A stretch of 64,000 nucleotides of DNA, taken from contig CP141148.1 in the NCBI GenBank assembly GCA_035235625.1, forward strand, positions 25,483,057-25,547,056. Direction: 5' to 3'. Source of the stretch: Saururus chinensis. Lineage: Eukaryota; Streptophyta; Magnoliopsida; Piperales; Saururaceae. The notes beneath the pieces are model-generated. The model was not told the DNA's origin and made no database searches. It saw nothing but the letters and a program-made list of their open reading frames with translations. The position numbers and the translations under genes were made by a program. The stretch's first letter is position 1. Every line of letters begins with the position of its first letter. This document shows positions 1 to 12,181 of this stretch, piece by piece.

Positions 1-1476
1 GGGTTGGAGGGTCCGCCACGGCCATTTCAAGATGCAGGTGCAAGTACCGTGGAAGGCAGAGGGGAAAAAGGTGGCGATGAGCTCAATGCAGCTCCGGGCC
101 GTTGAACAACCAACCCACGTGCAGATCCCGAAAGCGCCCGACATATCTCACGGGGTCGTCATCCTTACGGCTGGTTTTTGTGTCCCGTGGCTATTTGTAT
201 TTGGAAATGGCCTGCGGGTTGAAAACGGACAATTCGTCAGAGACGGACTTCCCGGACCTGGACATTAATGAATATATGCTGCTCCTGCTGGCACATTTTT
301 AGTCTGTGGCTGTGCACCCAAGCCTCCGAGACTCAGGCCATTTCCCCTGGCTGCCCTACTCCTACAACGCGATGGAAATCATATTTTTACATTAAAATTA
401 TACATTAAAAATTCATATTTGAGTTATGATTGATATAATTAAGTGAGCCAAGAACTAGGTGAAATCCAATCAAAAATTTTTGTATGAGTTTTTGTAAATA
501 TTTTTACTGTAAGAATATCACTATTTATTTTCAAACAAGAAAAGGGTGTGGTGCGTGCCTCTCCCCACTAGCTCTACTTGTTTGTCACAAGCTTTGCACT
601 ACTCAACTACAAGTGCAAATAGGTTGTCACATCACACCTAATCCAAATATGTAGTGAGTTGTCGCTCTTATATTGTTATGTCATATAAAATAATTAGATA
701 TATTAGAAAAAAATTTAAACACGGAGATGTTAATATAAGAAAAATAAAATAGTGATGATTTCTTTACATAGAATGAGGGGGAGGCAGGGAGGAAGTGGAA
801 GGGAGCATTTAAGACCTTTTGTCACAAGGGCAGGTTCATCATTCTTTGTTATACATTTGGAGATACAACACACTTGGGGAGCCTACTTCGTTAAATATAG
901 AAAAGCATAGGACAACATGAGTATATCATCACTTGGGCTAAAACTGGGCCAAAGCTGGGCCCTAGCCTAGACCAAACCTTAAGCCAGCTGCCAAAGGTTT
1001 GGCCCTAGCCCAGCCCTATGTGGAGTCAGGCCAAGCCACATGGTTTTTTTTTTTTGCCTTCTTTTTATTTTTTTTAAAAAGTCTACGATTTTAAGTGGAA
1101 TCTCACTAGTTGACCATATAGGGCATGGGATAAAGGCCTCTAAGTGGGATCCTTCACAACCAACCATTATAACTTGTAAGTTTAGAATCTCTTAAACTTT
1201 ATTAAAATACACAACCTCCTCCCTTCTATCTCACTTTTTGACCAATGTAGGACTATCCAAATAAGTGAAAATAATGTTTTTATACATGGGACAGAAAATT
1301 TTCAGGCATTAACCGCACTATTAGAGATCTGATAGGGTTAGGCCATCCAATTAAAGTTTCATCCCTAATCATCACTAAGGGTATGTTTGGATATTGATAA
1401 TTACACCTCAATTCCACCTTGATTCCACCCGATCCTAGTGGGTTTGTGTTTGGGTAACAAAATGGCACAAAATTAA
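1..1476. other. Non-genic stretch with GC-richer start
   Basis: The first ~260 bases are GC-richer than what follows and stay open in two overlapping plus-strand frames (32-268 and 102-302). Neither translation resembles a family I know and no splice structure is evident. It could be a gene edge cut by the window or a captured fragment. From about 360 onward the sequence is AT-rich intergenic DNA with no gene I can support. Confidence 0.4.
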
Positions 1477-2011
1477 GGGGCTATTTGGATATAGAATCCC
1501 TAGTAGATTTCAAGGATTCAGTCAAGATTTCAGCTTGATTCTGCATAATTAGGTTTGGTTATGGAATGGGAACATAATTAAAAATTCCAATGGAAGCAAG
1601 ATTTTCGGTCAATTCTAATAGAAACACCGAATCTCTTCATGATGTAATTTCATTAATGTCGGCTCTTAGCCCCTATTTCAAAATTATAATATAATGTCAT
1701 TTTCTAACTGATAGCCCTCATATCGATCTCAACCTCGAGAAACATGTATATGGGTGGGCCCCACTTAAAATATTCAATCTTGTTTGATAGTGTTTATCAA
1801 TACAAGCATAACAGTACCAAGAACATGTGATCCAAGTCTGGGAGAGAAAGTTATGATTGTTAAAAGTTTGTGAAATTGGTTGGAAGTTATATTTGAATTT
1901 ATCCTAAAAAATTCCGTTGCCAAACTTGATTTGATTCTATACTACTTCACCTGAATTAATTCCAAAAAATTTCAATTTCGATTCTAAATAATTTTGTATC
2001 TAAATAGGCCC
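1477..2011. mobile_element. Tourist-like (PIF/Harbinger) MITE, copy 1
   Basis: A 535-bp non-coding element with imperfect terminal inverted repeats: the left end reads GGGGCTATTTGGATA and the right end TATCTAAATAGGCCC. It is flanked on both sides by the trinucleotide TAA, the target duplication expected for PIF/Harbinger MITEs. Its interior resembles the element at 24017-24540, for example the shared block starting CCCTCATAT and the AAATTCC-type blocks near the right end, so the two are one family. Confidence 0.7.
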
Positions 2012-2922
2012 TAAATTTTTTTCTTCCATTCAACTTCTACACTTGAATCAATGTATAGAATCATTGAATGTCCTTTGCAGCAAATTCCATCAATTCCTCT
2101 TTTGTTTCCACCTCCTACCTCATTGTTGACTTTTATCTGCATTAGGAAGCTACCAAGTGGGCATTCCATTTAATTCCATTATGCGAGTCATGCAATTCTA
2201 TTACCAAAGTTAATTTTGATTTCATAGTCGTTTGTTGAAATTAGTTCTAATTATTTGATACATAGTTGAAATGAAATTTGAGTGTAAATTTATTAGAATT
2301 ATTTCTGGCAGAAGGCCATGGAAGAATTAGCTTTGGTATAATTTTTTATTATTTTATGGAATGAATTGAATGGAATGGCATCATATAGAATCGCCATGTG
2401 ACAGTTTTCTAATACTAATAAGTCAATGATGATAGCTAGTGTGGGAAACAAAAGCATAATCAACTATATTTGTTGAACATCCTTTAAGAGGACATTTAGA
2501 GATTCCACAAAATTAAGGGTTGAACCTAAATAGAATTGAATTTTTTAATTATGTGACAATTTGCATTCTTATATCATTGAGGAATCTAGTTTGGTCATCT
2601 ATGTGACACATTTTTCCTCTATTTACCCAAATAGACTTCAGATTGTGTGAAATGAAAAACATATGATAGGAAAGGAACCCTCTATGGTTATCAACTTCTA
2701 TAGACACACTTTCCTCTTATTGAGCCTCTCGACTCCTTAGTGTGACCCTTGATGCTATTGCACCCTCTTCACCGTAGGATCACCTATGGGTGAGGCCACA
2801 ACAATGAATTGCTCATATCTCCACTGGATTGCCCTCTTTGCATACGGTGAGTGTTTTTTATTCCATTAAAAATATTTTCTTTCTATGGTGCCACTGTGCA
2901 AGGTGGGAGCGGGAAGTGAAGA
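2012..2922. other. Intergenic stretch
   Basis: AT-rich DNA with no supported gene. A possible upstream scrap of the DUF819 pseudogene lies near 2819-2850, where the plus strand can read HWIALFAY just before a GGTGAGTG donor-like sequence. Confidence 0.4.
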
Positions 2923-3096
2923 TCAGAGAAGATGAAGATTGAGAGCACTCTGAGTGGGGCCCTCATTAGCACATTGGTTGGCCTCGCCGCTGGCAATATG
3001 GGCATCATCGCCTCTTAGTCCCCTGGCCAACTCGATTGTGTTGGAGTTCCTCCTCCCCTTGGTCGTCCCCTATTGGTTTGTGATCTATATGTGTGG
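2923..3096 (+). pseudogene. DUF819-like membrane protein, pseudogene fragment
   Basis: The plus strand reads SEKMKIESTLSGALISTL, then VGLAAGNMGIIAS, then a stop at 3016-3018. About 10 bases on, a shifted frame continues as NSIVLEFLLPLVVP. This order matches the first hydrophobic segments of plant DUF819 proteins, where a WSEKTKIG-like start leads into a G-rich LVGLAASN segment and a LEFLLPL segment. DUF819 proteins are predicted multi-pass membrane proteins of unknown function. Only two segments remain, separated by a stop and a frameshift, and no downstream exons are visible, so it is a dead fragment. Recognition is from remembered family features; a profile search would settle it. Confidence 0.5.
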
Positions 3097-3149
3097 CAAA
3101 CACAAACCAAGGAAAAGAAAGCATCTCTAACCTACAATTGAGTTACAAG

Positions 3150-3700
3150 ATTTATCTTCCCATTTTAAAATAAAATAAACTCATATTTTATTTTAGTGAA
3201 ATTATGTAGAACCTAACTAGGGAAAAACACACAATAATTTTTACGTGGAACCCAACTAGAGAAAACCACGGGACACTTTGTCCAGATCAACTATGCACTA
3301 TGTAAACAAGAGATTACATAGAATTATCATTTACAAAGACAAAAGACTCCTTCCTTTTTTTCTACATGGCTGGTTCTTCATACTACTCTAATTTGAATCA
3401 ATCACTCCTTAGTTGTTTACTGGCATAAACAAGATCTTCTTTCCTCCTTGTGATCATCAATAAATTTGGATCTTTTATCACCTCTTGTGGAATGAATATT
3501 TTTTCTCCTTAATCTTCTAAGCAACAATCTTCAACAAGACACCATGCCACATGTCTATTTGTGCTCACCTCTAATCACTCTTTTGATTAAGGTAAACAGA
3601 ATCCATAACTATAAGACTAATTCTCTCTAAAAACCATTTAAACAACTCCACATAAGTTCTCTAAGATTTCTAAGTCTTCCTCTCTGCTCTCCTCACGTTC
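3150..3700 (-). mobile_element. Possible Copia LTR remnant
   Basis: Contains ACGTGGAACCCAACTAG followed by AGAAAACCACGG. Reversed, this resembles the U5-like end of many plant Copia LTRs (GTGGTTTTC...GTTTTCCACGTAAAAAT). A related plus-strand sequence occurs near 61390-61440. No TG...CA boundaries or target duplication could be fixed. Confidence 0.3.
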
Positions 3701-4821
3701 CTAATCTTTTTTATAGACTCTCCTTGTAAGGACTCTCAATTCTAAACCGGTTTTCGTTTCTTTTTAATTGTCGGTTATTGCATGGTTAACTCGTTTTCTT
3801 ATTAATTCGGTGATTTCAAAGATAGATGGTCTTTCTGATTGTTTTAATCAAAATAAACTTTACAATTACTGATTTTAAGTGATTTTGAGTCAAATCTGAA
3901 TTTTTGGGATTTTTTTGAATTTTCCCTAATTTTCAAAAAATTAGGGTTTGGCAGGACCCCCTGTGGGCCCCACCGTTGAAATTTAGGTTTTTGGACCAAA
4001 TTAACTCAGACATCAACTTAAGGCTTTACAAAAAATTTCATAATTTTCTCAGATTTATTTAGTGCTCAAATCGCCAAATTACCCATCTTTAGCCTATTAT
4101 TTTATTCATACCCCATATTTTACATACACACACCCCACACCCTACTATAAATAGAATGACCTGAGCCATTTCTATTTTGGGAATGGGCTGGGAGAGGGAG
4201 ATTAAGCCTACTTCCCCAATTAGGCCCGGATTAGAAGGTGTTTAAGGTAAACTTCTTCTAATTAAGCCCTAAGTTCTAGATTTTCTCTTAATCTCTTCTA
4301 AATCTTTCATTCCTCCTAGGTTTTGATTTGTTTTTAAACATCAAAGCTACTGATTTGCATCTTTACTACAAACCCTAGATTTCAAAATTCGATTTTTAAG
4401 CTTATTTAGCCCTAGATCTGAGTTTTTCATTAGGGTTTTCTAGGTTAAATCAGTTTTAATGGAGTTTAATATAAATTGTATCTATTTGCAAGGTTTTCAA
4501 GAAGGGTGACCATCAAATCTAAGCCTAATCAAGGGATAAGGTAATGGACTTTCGAAATTTCAGTTTTCCTATGGTAAAACTCTTGATTTTGTGGTTTATT
4601 TTGAATGGATTTACTTGATTTAGTGCTTTAATGGCATGATTAGTAAATGATAATCTTTAATCCCGATTTCATAGGGTTTTATCTTGTTATGTTGTGGATT
4701 AACATTCTGGAAGTTATGGTATAGTTTTAATGGTGTTTGAGTTGTTAAATGAAGATTTTAAGTTGTATCAATGGAGTTTCGGTTTGAAAATTTGAAATGA
4801 AGAAGATGACCAAAACTGCTT

Positions 4822-4935
4822 TGTTGGCGTTAGAACAGCCTTGCAGGGCGTTCGAACGAAAACACTACAATTTTGGCATTTTTCCTGTGTAACCGTTAGA
4901 ACGGCCCTACAGGGAGTTTGAACGGCTACACTGCA
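4822..4935 (+). repeat. Imperfect palindromic cassettes in L1 LTR
   Basis: Two successive cassettes, each with a CCTGCAGGG- or CCCTACAGGG-type palindromic centre flanked by CGTTNGAACG-like arms. Related cassettes occur at 63830-64000 in the second L1 copy and, inverted, at 28355-28420. Confidence 0.55.
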
Positions 4936-5445
4936 GAATTTGACAATTTTATGTATGTTGCTTATTTCGACATATCTACTTCAAAATATCATTTTTATGT
5001 TTATGTGGAGTGTTTTGAGCTATTGTAAGCTACTGGAAGGGTATCCCATTGATGTTTAGAAGTTGTGGTATATATTTAAAGTTATGTGAAATGACTTGTA
5101 GTTGGATATCATTGTTAGAATTTGCTATCTTGAAGTTATGAGTGGTTAATTCCTATGGTTTAAGCATGTTTCCAGTAGAGTTACCGCATGATAATGAACT
5201 GTTATGTCATTATAGAGTGTGGCTAATTGATGTGTGAATGTTAGTGAATGTCATGACTCAAGAATGAAGTGAATGATTGTATATGTGTTTAGCTTGTGGT
5301 TAAGCTTTGATTTGAGTTATGATTTTAATGATTCTTCACCTATGATTTTCGTTGGAATTTCATGATTAGGTGATACACATGTGTAGTGTGATAGTGAGTG
5401 GATTACAATCATGTTGATATGCATTGAGAGAAATGCTTCTATTAT

Positions 5446-5462
5446 GCACACACACACACACA
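5446..5462. repeat. (CA)n microsatellite
   Basis: About eight CA dinucleotides inside the L1 LTR. Confidence 0.9.
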
Positions 5463-6065
5463 TGTAGGATTTAATGTTGATGATAAGCATTGATATTATG
5501 ATTATGAATGATGCATGAGGGGCTGATGAGAGCACTTAACATGAATTAGGATTCATGTATGTCTTGCCTACGTATGTACCATGTTGCATGCATCATGAAA
5601 ATAGATTTCAATTGATGCTTTATCGAGATTAATCGAGTTTGACCGATTGGATGCAATGTGGTGAAATTATGTGCCGGATTAATCGGTCGTGGCTTAATCG
5701 AAACTTGATTGGTCCGAAAGGACATGTTTTGATTTGAGTTCCATCGTGGAACATGTGCACTCCCCGGGTTGAGTCTAGTTAAATGAAATGATATGGGGAC
5801 GAGTTATGTACTTGTCTTGCGGTTTGAGATTATTATGATTGTCTTCTAGACCCTGAGAATCCAGAGTGGTACGCTCTGTACACCAGCTACCACGTGTTCT
5901 AGGGTTCCCTATGTGGGAATTCGGGCTCTCTCCTACCGCAGGAGATGTCTCAGGGCAAACACCCCTGCTCTAGATTCTCTATGTGAGAATGAGACATCCT
6001 TGGCCAGGATCATCCAGGGTGAGCAGCTTTAGGGATTGACAACCCCGACCTTCTTAAATTTTTGT

Positions 6066-6207
6066 GTAGAATTTGGACCACGACCCGCCTTCGTGGCCTT
6101 GTCTGTGTCCCCGTCTTCGTGACACTAAATTCTTATGTAGAATTTGGACCACGACACACCTTCGTGGCCTTGTCTGTGTCCCTGTCTTCGTGACATTAAA
6201 TTGTGAT
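6066..6207 (+). repeat. 71-bp tandem duplication in L1 LTR
   Basis: Two adjacent copies of a 71-bp unit that begins GTAGAATTTGGACCACGAC and contains TTCGTGGCCTTGTCTGTGTC. The copies differ at a few positions. Confidence 0.85.
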
Positions 6208-6311
6208 TACTCTTTGATGAAGGCATTCTTGTTTTATGTTGATGCAAGTATATGATCTATGCCATCTATGTATGTGTAACATGTAATTTGACACGTTTGT
6301 CGTGCAAGAAT

Positions 6312-6622
6312 GGATGAAATATATGTTATGAATGCATGATCAGAAAGTGCGATTAAGATATTATATGCAGGATTATGTGTTATGAATGCATGATCAGGAA
6401 GTGTAATTAAGATTCTATATACAGGATTATGTGTTATGAATGAATGATCAGAAATTGTGATTGAGATATGATATGCAGGATTTTGTGTTATAAATGCATG
6501 ATCAGAAAGTGTTATTGAGATTATATATGCAAGATTATGTGTTATAAATGCATGATCAGAAAGTGTGAGTTAGACACTATATGCATGTTTATGTATTATA
6601 AATGTGTGATCAGGGAATGATA
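6312..6622 (+). repeat. 54-bp minisatellite, about six copies
   Basis: The core TGATCAG recurs at 6337, 6391, 6445, 6499, 6553 and 6607, exactly every 54 bp, within units containing TTATGAATGCATGATCAG. It lies in the 3' part of the L1 LTR. Confidence 0.9.
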
Positions 6623-7202
6623 CATCTTGTCAATCTTTGCTTTGACTAGTTATGTTGATAGACTATCATGTTTCTGATGATGACAATATATTAAAAACCA
6701 TTGCTGAGTTTGTTTAAACTCACCCCTCTTTGTTGTGTTTTGCTTTGGGGCTGCGTGGCGTGACACGCAGACAGACAGGATCTCCTCTTCGAGGAAAGAT
6801 CGGAGACAGCATGGATGTGATCATGGAGTCCTCTTATGAGACTTATTATCTTTGGTTTATGCTTTATGTTTAGAACCTTTGTGTATGGTTCTCATGTTGA
6901 TTTATGCTTTGTCACACTTTTGTGTTGTTTAAGACCTATTTTAGAGCCTAGAGTGGGCTATGGTTAAACTAAGCATGTGGGTTTGAGACTAGTTGTTTAT
7001 TTTGAGTTAAGCAACTCTCTTTCTTTTCTACTTATTTACTCTTGCTCAAAGTGGTGTGCGTACTCCGTAGTTATGTTAAATCGCCCATGATTAGGGTTAA
7101 GTCTTCCGCTAAACTGTATCTCAATTTCCCTTGTCGCCCCCATGCGCTTGACCGGCCCCTGGACCGGGTTCGGCTCTGGTCGGGCGGTGCCGGGGCATGA
7201 CA

Positions 7203-7639
7203 CTCCTAGTCTCAAAAGGAATGTGTCTTCAACCAGGAATCTAAATTAACTCGAAAATATCTAAATTAGGTAACTCAACGATACAACGATCGGTCCGAAG
7301 GGTGATCAATCGGTTCCCTGTATTTTTCTCTCAATTCCTCACAAAAATTGATCAGCCTCACCTAGTGATTAATCGTTCTCAACTCATGGACCCAAGTGGT
7401 CGAGTTCTCGACTTCCATGATCATCAAAACCTTATTTTCATGCTAATCATCTTTTTATGTTCTGATCTGTTCAAACCTTATTCTCATGCCAGGGGAGTGA
7501 CTTTACATATAACTCCTACTTTTGGAGAGCTAGAATATTATGATCATTATTCATACCAAACATTTCCGTCTATGTGGCTAAGACAACTCACTTTTGGAGC
7601 CAGCCAAACACTAAGATCTTTTGTCCTTAAGTGTTGAAA
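7203..7639. other. Intergenic stretch with a short open frame
   Basis: A 111-residue plus-strand open frame (7302-7637) has no recognisable domain and average AT-rich composition. I treat it as chance. Confidence 0.4.
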
Positions 7640-10090
7640 TGCACTGGTGATACATGTGAAATATATCTATTTTATATGTTGTTTAACCTTATTTGCTAGT
7701 GTATGATTATGCTAATTTAGGGTTGATTAGGGTTTATTTGTGTTATGATAGAAATTAGTATTTTAGTTTAATTATTAATTTAATTCGGGTGATATTAGTA
7801 ATTCAGGAGTATATTTGAACCAAATTAGGATTTTATTTTCACTTAATTTAGAATAGTTAAGTCTGGAAGTCGGAGACAATGAATAGTAACCTGCTAGTAC
7901 TGTTCATTGGTACTGTAGCAAATAATTTTTTACTTGATTTTTCTTCTTTTTCTTCACAACTTGTAAGTTTCTTTTCACTTATTTAAATGCAGATTTTTCT
8001 TTTTTGAGTAATGATTGGCTAGTTTTTCACCTACGGCTTAGATGAAACCTTGTTAATTTGTATGGATTCATGATCATGAGAGTTGATTAAGTTGCTTTAC
8101 ATATGCTTTAATGTTTAATTGTTCTACCTATTTTCAATTGATAAACTCTATCTTGGATATAAGATTAATCATATTCTTTCTTATGATTTGAGGTGGTTTT
8201 TATTAGTTAGTTGTTTGGATTTTTAACTCTTTAATTAGGGTTGGGTATCAATTGTGATTTGCATCTTGTGGATACAATTATAGATTTAACCTTAATATTA
8301 TTAAGCAAAGGAAAACATAATTTATACTCTTGAATGTATGCTTAACGATGATTGATATGTTCATAATATAACCATTTATATACCCTAGTTTTATGCATTT
8401 TGGAGCATTCATGATGAATTTTTGTGCAAAAACAAGTTCAAGTTGGAAAATTCCTTTACTAAAACCAAGTGGATGGTCAAGTGCTTAGAAATAAAAAGTA
8501 AAAAGAATAGAAAGTCTTAAATGAGGAAAGAACCAAAAAGAGGAATAGAGAAGTTGGTTAGAGTAAAATAAGGGAAGAGCTTATAAAAAGAAAGATGTCT
8601 TAATTAAAGAAAGTGTCAAAGATAGAATGCAACAAAGTAGGAATCAAACAAGAAGACCAATTGAGGAAAGGACGAAATTGAGAAGGTGAATCAATTAAGA
8701 ATGTTGTACTGGTGGGCCCCATTCTCATTAATGGAAAGACAAACTTAGGTACTTACTTGATTGAGACTTGCTTTTGATAGTATAAAAGGGTATAAGATGA
8801 CCTAGGGAGGAGAGCCAATTGTAGAGAAGGGTATGGTCATCATCTTCCTTCAAGGAGTTCTAATGTGAAGAAAGGGACCAAAGCATAGAATCAAAGAAGA
8901 AACAATCTCAGTGGGTTACTGTTCACAATTACTGTTCATGGGTTACTATTTATGGTATTGTTCATGGTTATTGTAGCCGTTTGAAATTTTTTATTCTTGA
9001 TTAATTTTATTCTAAAGTTGTAAGCTTCTTTCTACTTTATTCAATGGAAATTTTATTTCTTAGGTTAATGAATAGGAAAACCTCTTTGCTAGGGTTTGGA
9101 TAAAGCTTCATTAAATTATAGAATTTCATGATTATGAGACTTGATTAATTTTTCTTAATGATATATTTAATGTTAATTGTTTCTACCTCATTAATTGATG
9201 AGATTGATTTGGATATGAGTTTAGTAATGCTTCTCTCATGATTTAAATTAGTTCTCGTTAGTTTTTTTACTTGGTTTTATCTTGTTTAATATTGAAATTA
9301 GGTATTAGTTGTGATTTGCAAATTGTGGAGACAATTAATAACTTGATTTTAATCTTTTGAAGTAAGGAGGAACAATATATTTTTTATTATACATGACAGT
9401 TTAATGATGATATTTTCCATAATAACGAAGATTGAATTCTAGATTATTATGAGGAATGTGGAAAAAATGATTAATGATCATGCTTATGAGTTTCTATGAT
9501 TTAATGAATGTGGATTCATATGCCTTAGTGTTTTGTTTAATTCTTAGTGTTTTGTTTATTTGATAGTATTCTATTTATTTTGTATTACTTTCTTATTCTT
9601 AGATTAAAGCTATAGAATTTTGATTTAGATAGTTTAATTGCCTTAAAATCCTTATTGGTTTTGTTAGTTATATTAGTCAAGTCATTCTCTTTATATTTGT
9701 TAACTAGATTAGGGTTTACTTGAGATAGATTAAATTTATTTTTTCCATTTCAAGTCTTTGTGGGATCGACACTCGATTTAGCCGCTTAACTACTATAAAT
9801 TTGTGCATTTGCGAGTAAACAATTAAAATTTAACAACAATAATATACTCATAATACATAAGATTAAATTCTAATGTGTTATGAGATAGGTTAGAAAATAA
9901 ATCAACACTCATGGACATAATTCTTTACAAATTAATTTATGCGGATTCTCATGCTTTAGTAGTTCAATTATTTGGATATTTGAATCTTTTGACATTGCTT
10001 TCTTAGTTTAGATTGATTTTTTAACTTTGATTCTTGTTAGTTACATAGTTCTTAGATTTAACTTTGGATTTTTTTACTTGTTTTTTATAG
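7640..10090 (+). mobile_element. Outer LTR-like remnant interrupted by a related copy
   Basis: The segments 7640-8368 and 9849-10090 appear to be the left and right parts of one old LTR-like sequence split by a related copy (8369-9848). The part at 7930-8320 resembles 8975-9385 of the inner copy, and the part after 9856 resembles 9405-9640, which fits a nested insertion. Outer boundaries are approximate and no coding sequence is seen. Confidence 0.45.
8369..9848 (+). mobile_element. Nested LTR-like insertion, ~1.5 kb
   Basis: Flanked on both sides by CATAATA (8362-8368 and 9849-9855). It contains a CCCTAGTTTTATGCATTTTG-like start and, near the right end, TGTGGGATCGACACTCG followed by GTGCATTTGCGAG, both typical of plant gypsy LTR ends. 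The exact termini do not show clean TG...CA, so the boundaries are tentative. Confidence 0.45.
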
Positions 10091-12176
10091 TTTCGATAAT
10101 TTTACTTCTTTAGTTTGCTTTTGTTTTTCATTCTTATTTACTTTAGTTTTTTTAAACTTAACATTATAATACTTATAAATAACATAAAAAAAATATGTTT
10201 GAGATCCTCTACACCAATGTATCATAAGTAACCACACTAACATGTCGGCCAGGGCATCTTTGGCCTTTGACATCCCATTAATATGTCAAACCCTTACTCT
10301 AGTTTGCTATGGAAGCCTATCTCACTAATGCATCATGCTAATGACCGGTTTAACACCAACACTTATCGATGCAAATATAGTCATCTTCCTCCTTATACTA
10401 ACACCATCACCAACATGACATTGGTGTTGCCAGTGATTGGGAAGAAAATAATAGATTTTTCTTGTTCACCCACTTCTCTTAAATAGATAACATGGATCAA
10501 TCCTCACTTCATACCACCAACCCATCATCAAAACCTATGCTTAGTCTAACATATAATCATCATGAATTGAAAAACATGATCTAACATCATTGTCATGACA
10601 TGAATCTAGAAATCAACCATAATATTCTTTTATATTCATCAGGAAACATATAAACACTTCAAATCATCTATTCAAAGCCATTATATGGTATCAAGGTTAG
10701 CAATATAACCTTTTCTCCCGCCAATGTGCAAGGTCTCCAAAGTCTAGTCTTTTCTCCTAATCCTCCAGTCTTTGGCATTCCCAAATCTCTCCTTTTGACT
10801 CAATAGTCATAATTCAAAAAGATTTGGGTCAAGGGTGTCAAAGGTATTTAAAGGGGATAAAAAGTAACTGAACTCTAGTGCATAACTGCGTTTGAAACTA
10901 CACACAACAGCCTCGTACCTTAGTTTTGCACTCATTGGCAAGCTACACCGATCTCACAAATGTGTTGATGATCTACCAATAGTAAAAATTGCACTTCACT
11001 GATGGTAGCATTGACGTGTTAGAACCTACTGATAGTAGTTTGGATTCCCATCAACATGAGCATCATCATGTAGATGTCTGTTGATAGTAACTCTTGATTC
11101 AGAAATTTAAAATATTTGTATAAACAACTTCTCTTTACCTATTTTAAATTTATCATTGTAGCCATTTTCCTAAGTTTAATAGTCAGTAGCATTATCTCCA
11201 TCAACGTGTTCTTATAATCAACATATATTCTAATCAAACTTAAACACTAAACAAATTGAATATCCTCAAATAGACACTCACTCAAGCTTCCATCTCTTGT
11301 GTGAGAACTCTTGAATGTGTGCTTGTTCTGAGACCATCAGTTTAGGAGGAGTAGGGTTTGTATAATTCAACAAAGCCACCTCTTATAAAACAAGTCCACA
11401 AACCTTTCTTGTAGGTTGATCTTTCTTAACTTCTGTCCATGGTGTTGCCTTACCAACATCTCTTATTTCTTCATCAAGCTTCTATACAATGTTCTTAGTC
11501 ATTTCATTCTTAGCAGTCACCTCCTCTGCTTCTATTACTTTGGTCTCCTATTTCTAAATCCTTGGTAGCTTGACCTTATCTATATTTATCTTCACCATCT
11601 TCTTCAGTTGACTCCGTCATAGGCCTTCTTTTGTTTCTCTTGTAGGAAGTGAAAGAGGTCTTCTTGTACTTGTTGGCAATCCTTTTCCTCTCCTCAATAG
11701 CCTCCTTCTTAACCTCCATGACCTTTGGGTCATCACTCCCAAGGTCTAGACTCCATTCATCCTCTCCCATTGACTTGTCCCCCTCACCTTGGTCAGCACC
11801 TTCCGTGATACTTGAGTCATCACTACCAATGTCTACACCATCTTTCTCCTCTAGCACTGACTTTCCCCCCACTGGCAACAATTGCCTCAATTGTCTCATG
11901 TACATCCTCATCTCCATCAATATCCTCATGTATTGCCTCACCTTCCTCACCAACCTCATGTAGTTCCTCTCATCCTTCACAAGATGCATGTACGTCCTAA
12001 TCATGCTCAACTTTATCACATTCCTTCTTAGTCACACCTTCTAACTATCATAAACTTCTTCTTGTCCATTAGACATGTCACCCCTCTGGTCATGGGGCCC
12101 AACAGACATGTCATCATCCTAGAAGAAACATACACAAACATGCACATATACTTTTAGTTTGGGGTTAGGACTTACA
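10091..12176 (-). mobile_element. Left part of an eroded DNA transposon
   Basis: This stretch joins the segment at 15671-18670 across the solo LTR at 12182-15665: both sides carry the same kind of ~21-bp repeat array exactly at the LTR insertion point. The only long open frame is on the minus strand (11576-12019, 147 codons). It has a basic, methionine-rich start, an acidic middle with SDDSSITEGADQGEGD and a basic end. That is compatible with a transposase-associated linker, but no catalytic domain is visible. Confidence 0.35.
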
Positions 12177-12181
12177 ATTAG

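Larger units (their letters stand above)
3725..7202 (+). mobile_element. Solo LTR, 3.48 kb (family L1)
   Basis: Begins TGTAAGGACTCTC and ends GGGGCATGACA, flanked on both sides by the perfect 5-bp target duplication CTCCT (3720-3724 and 7203-7207). There is no coding interior, primer-binding site or second LTR, so this is a solo LTR formed by LTR-LTR recombination. A second copy starts at 62734 and runs almost without net indel alongside the first 1.1 kb of this one. More distant relatives lie at 26231-29532 and in the 4.3-kb tandem units. Internal repeats are listed separately. Confidence 0.85.

Noticed and set aside
11576-12019. 147-codon minus-strand frame as a host gene
   Set aside because: Low-complexity basic and acidic blocks within an eroded transposon; nothing supports a host function.
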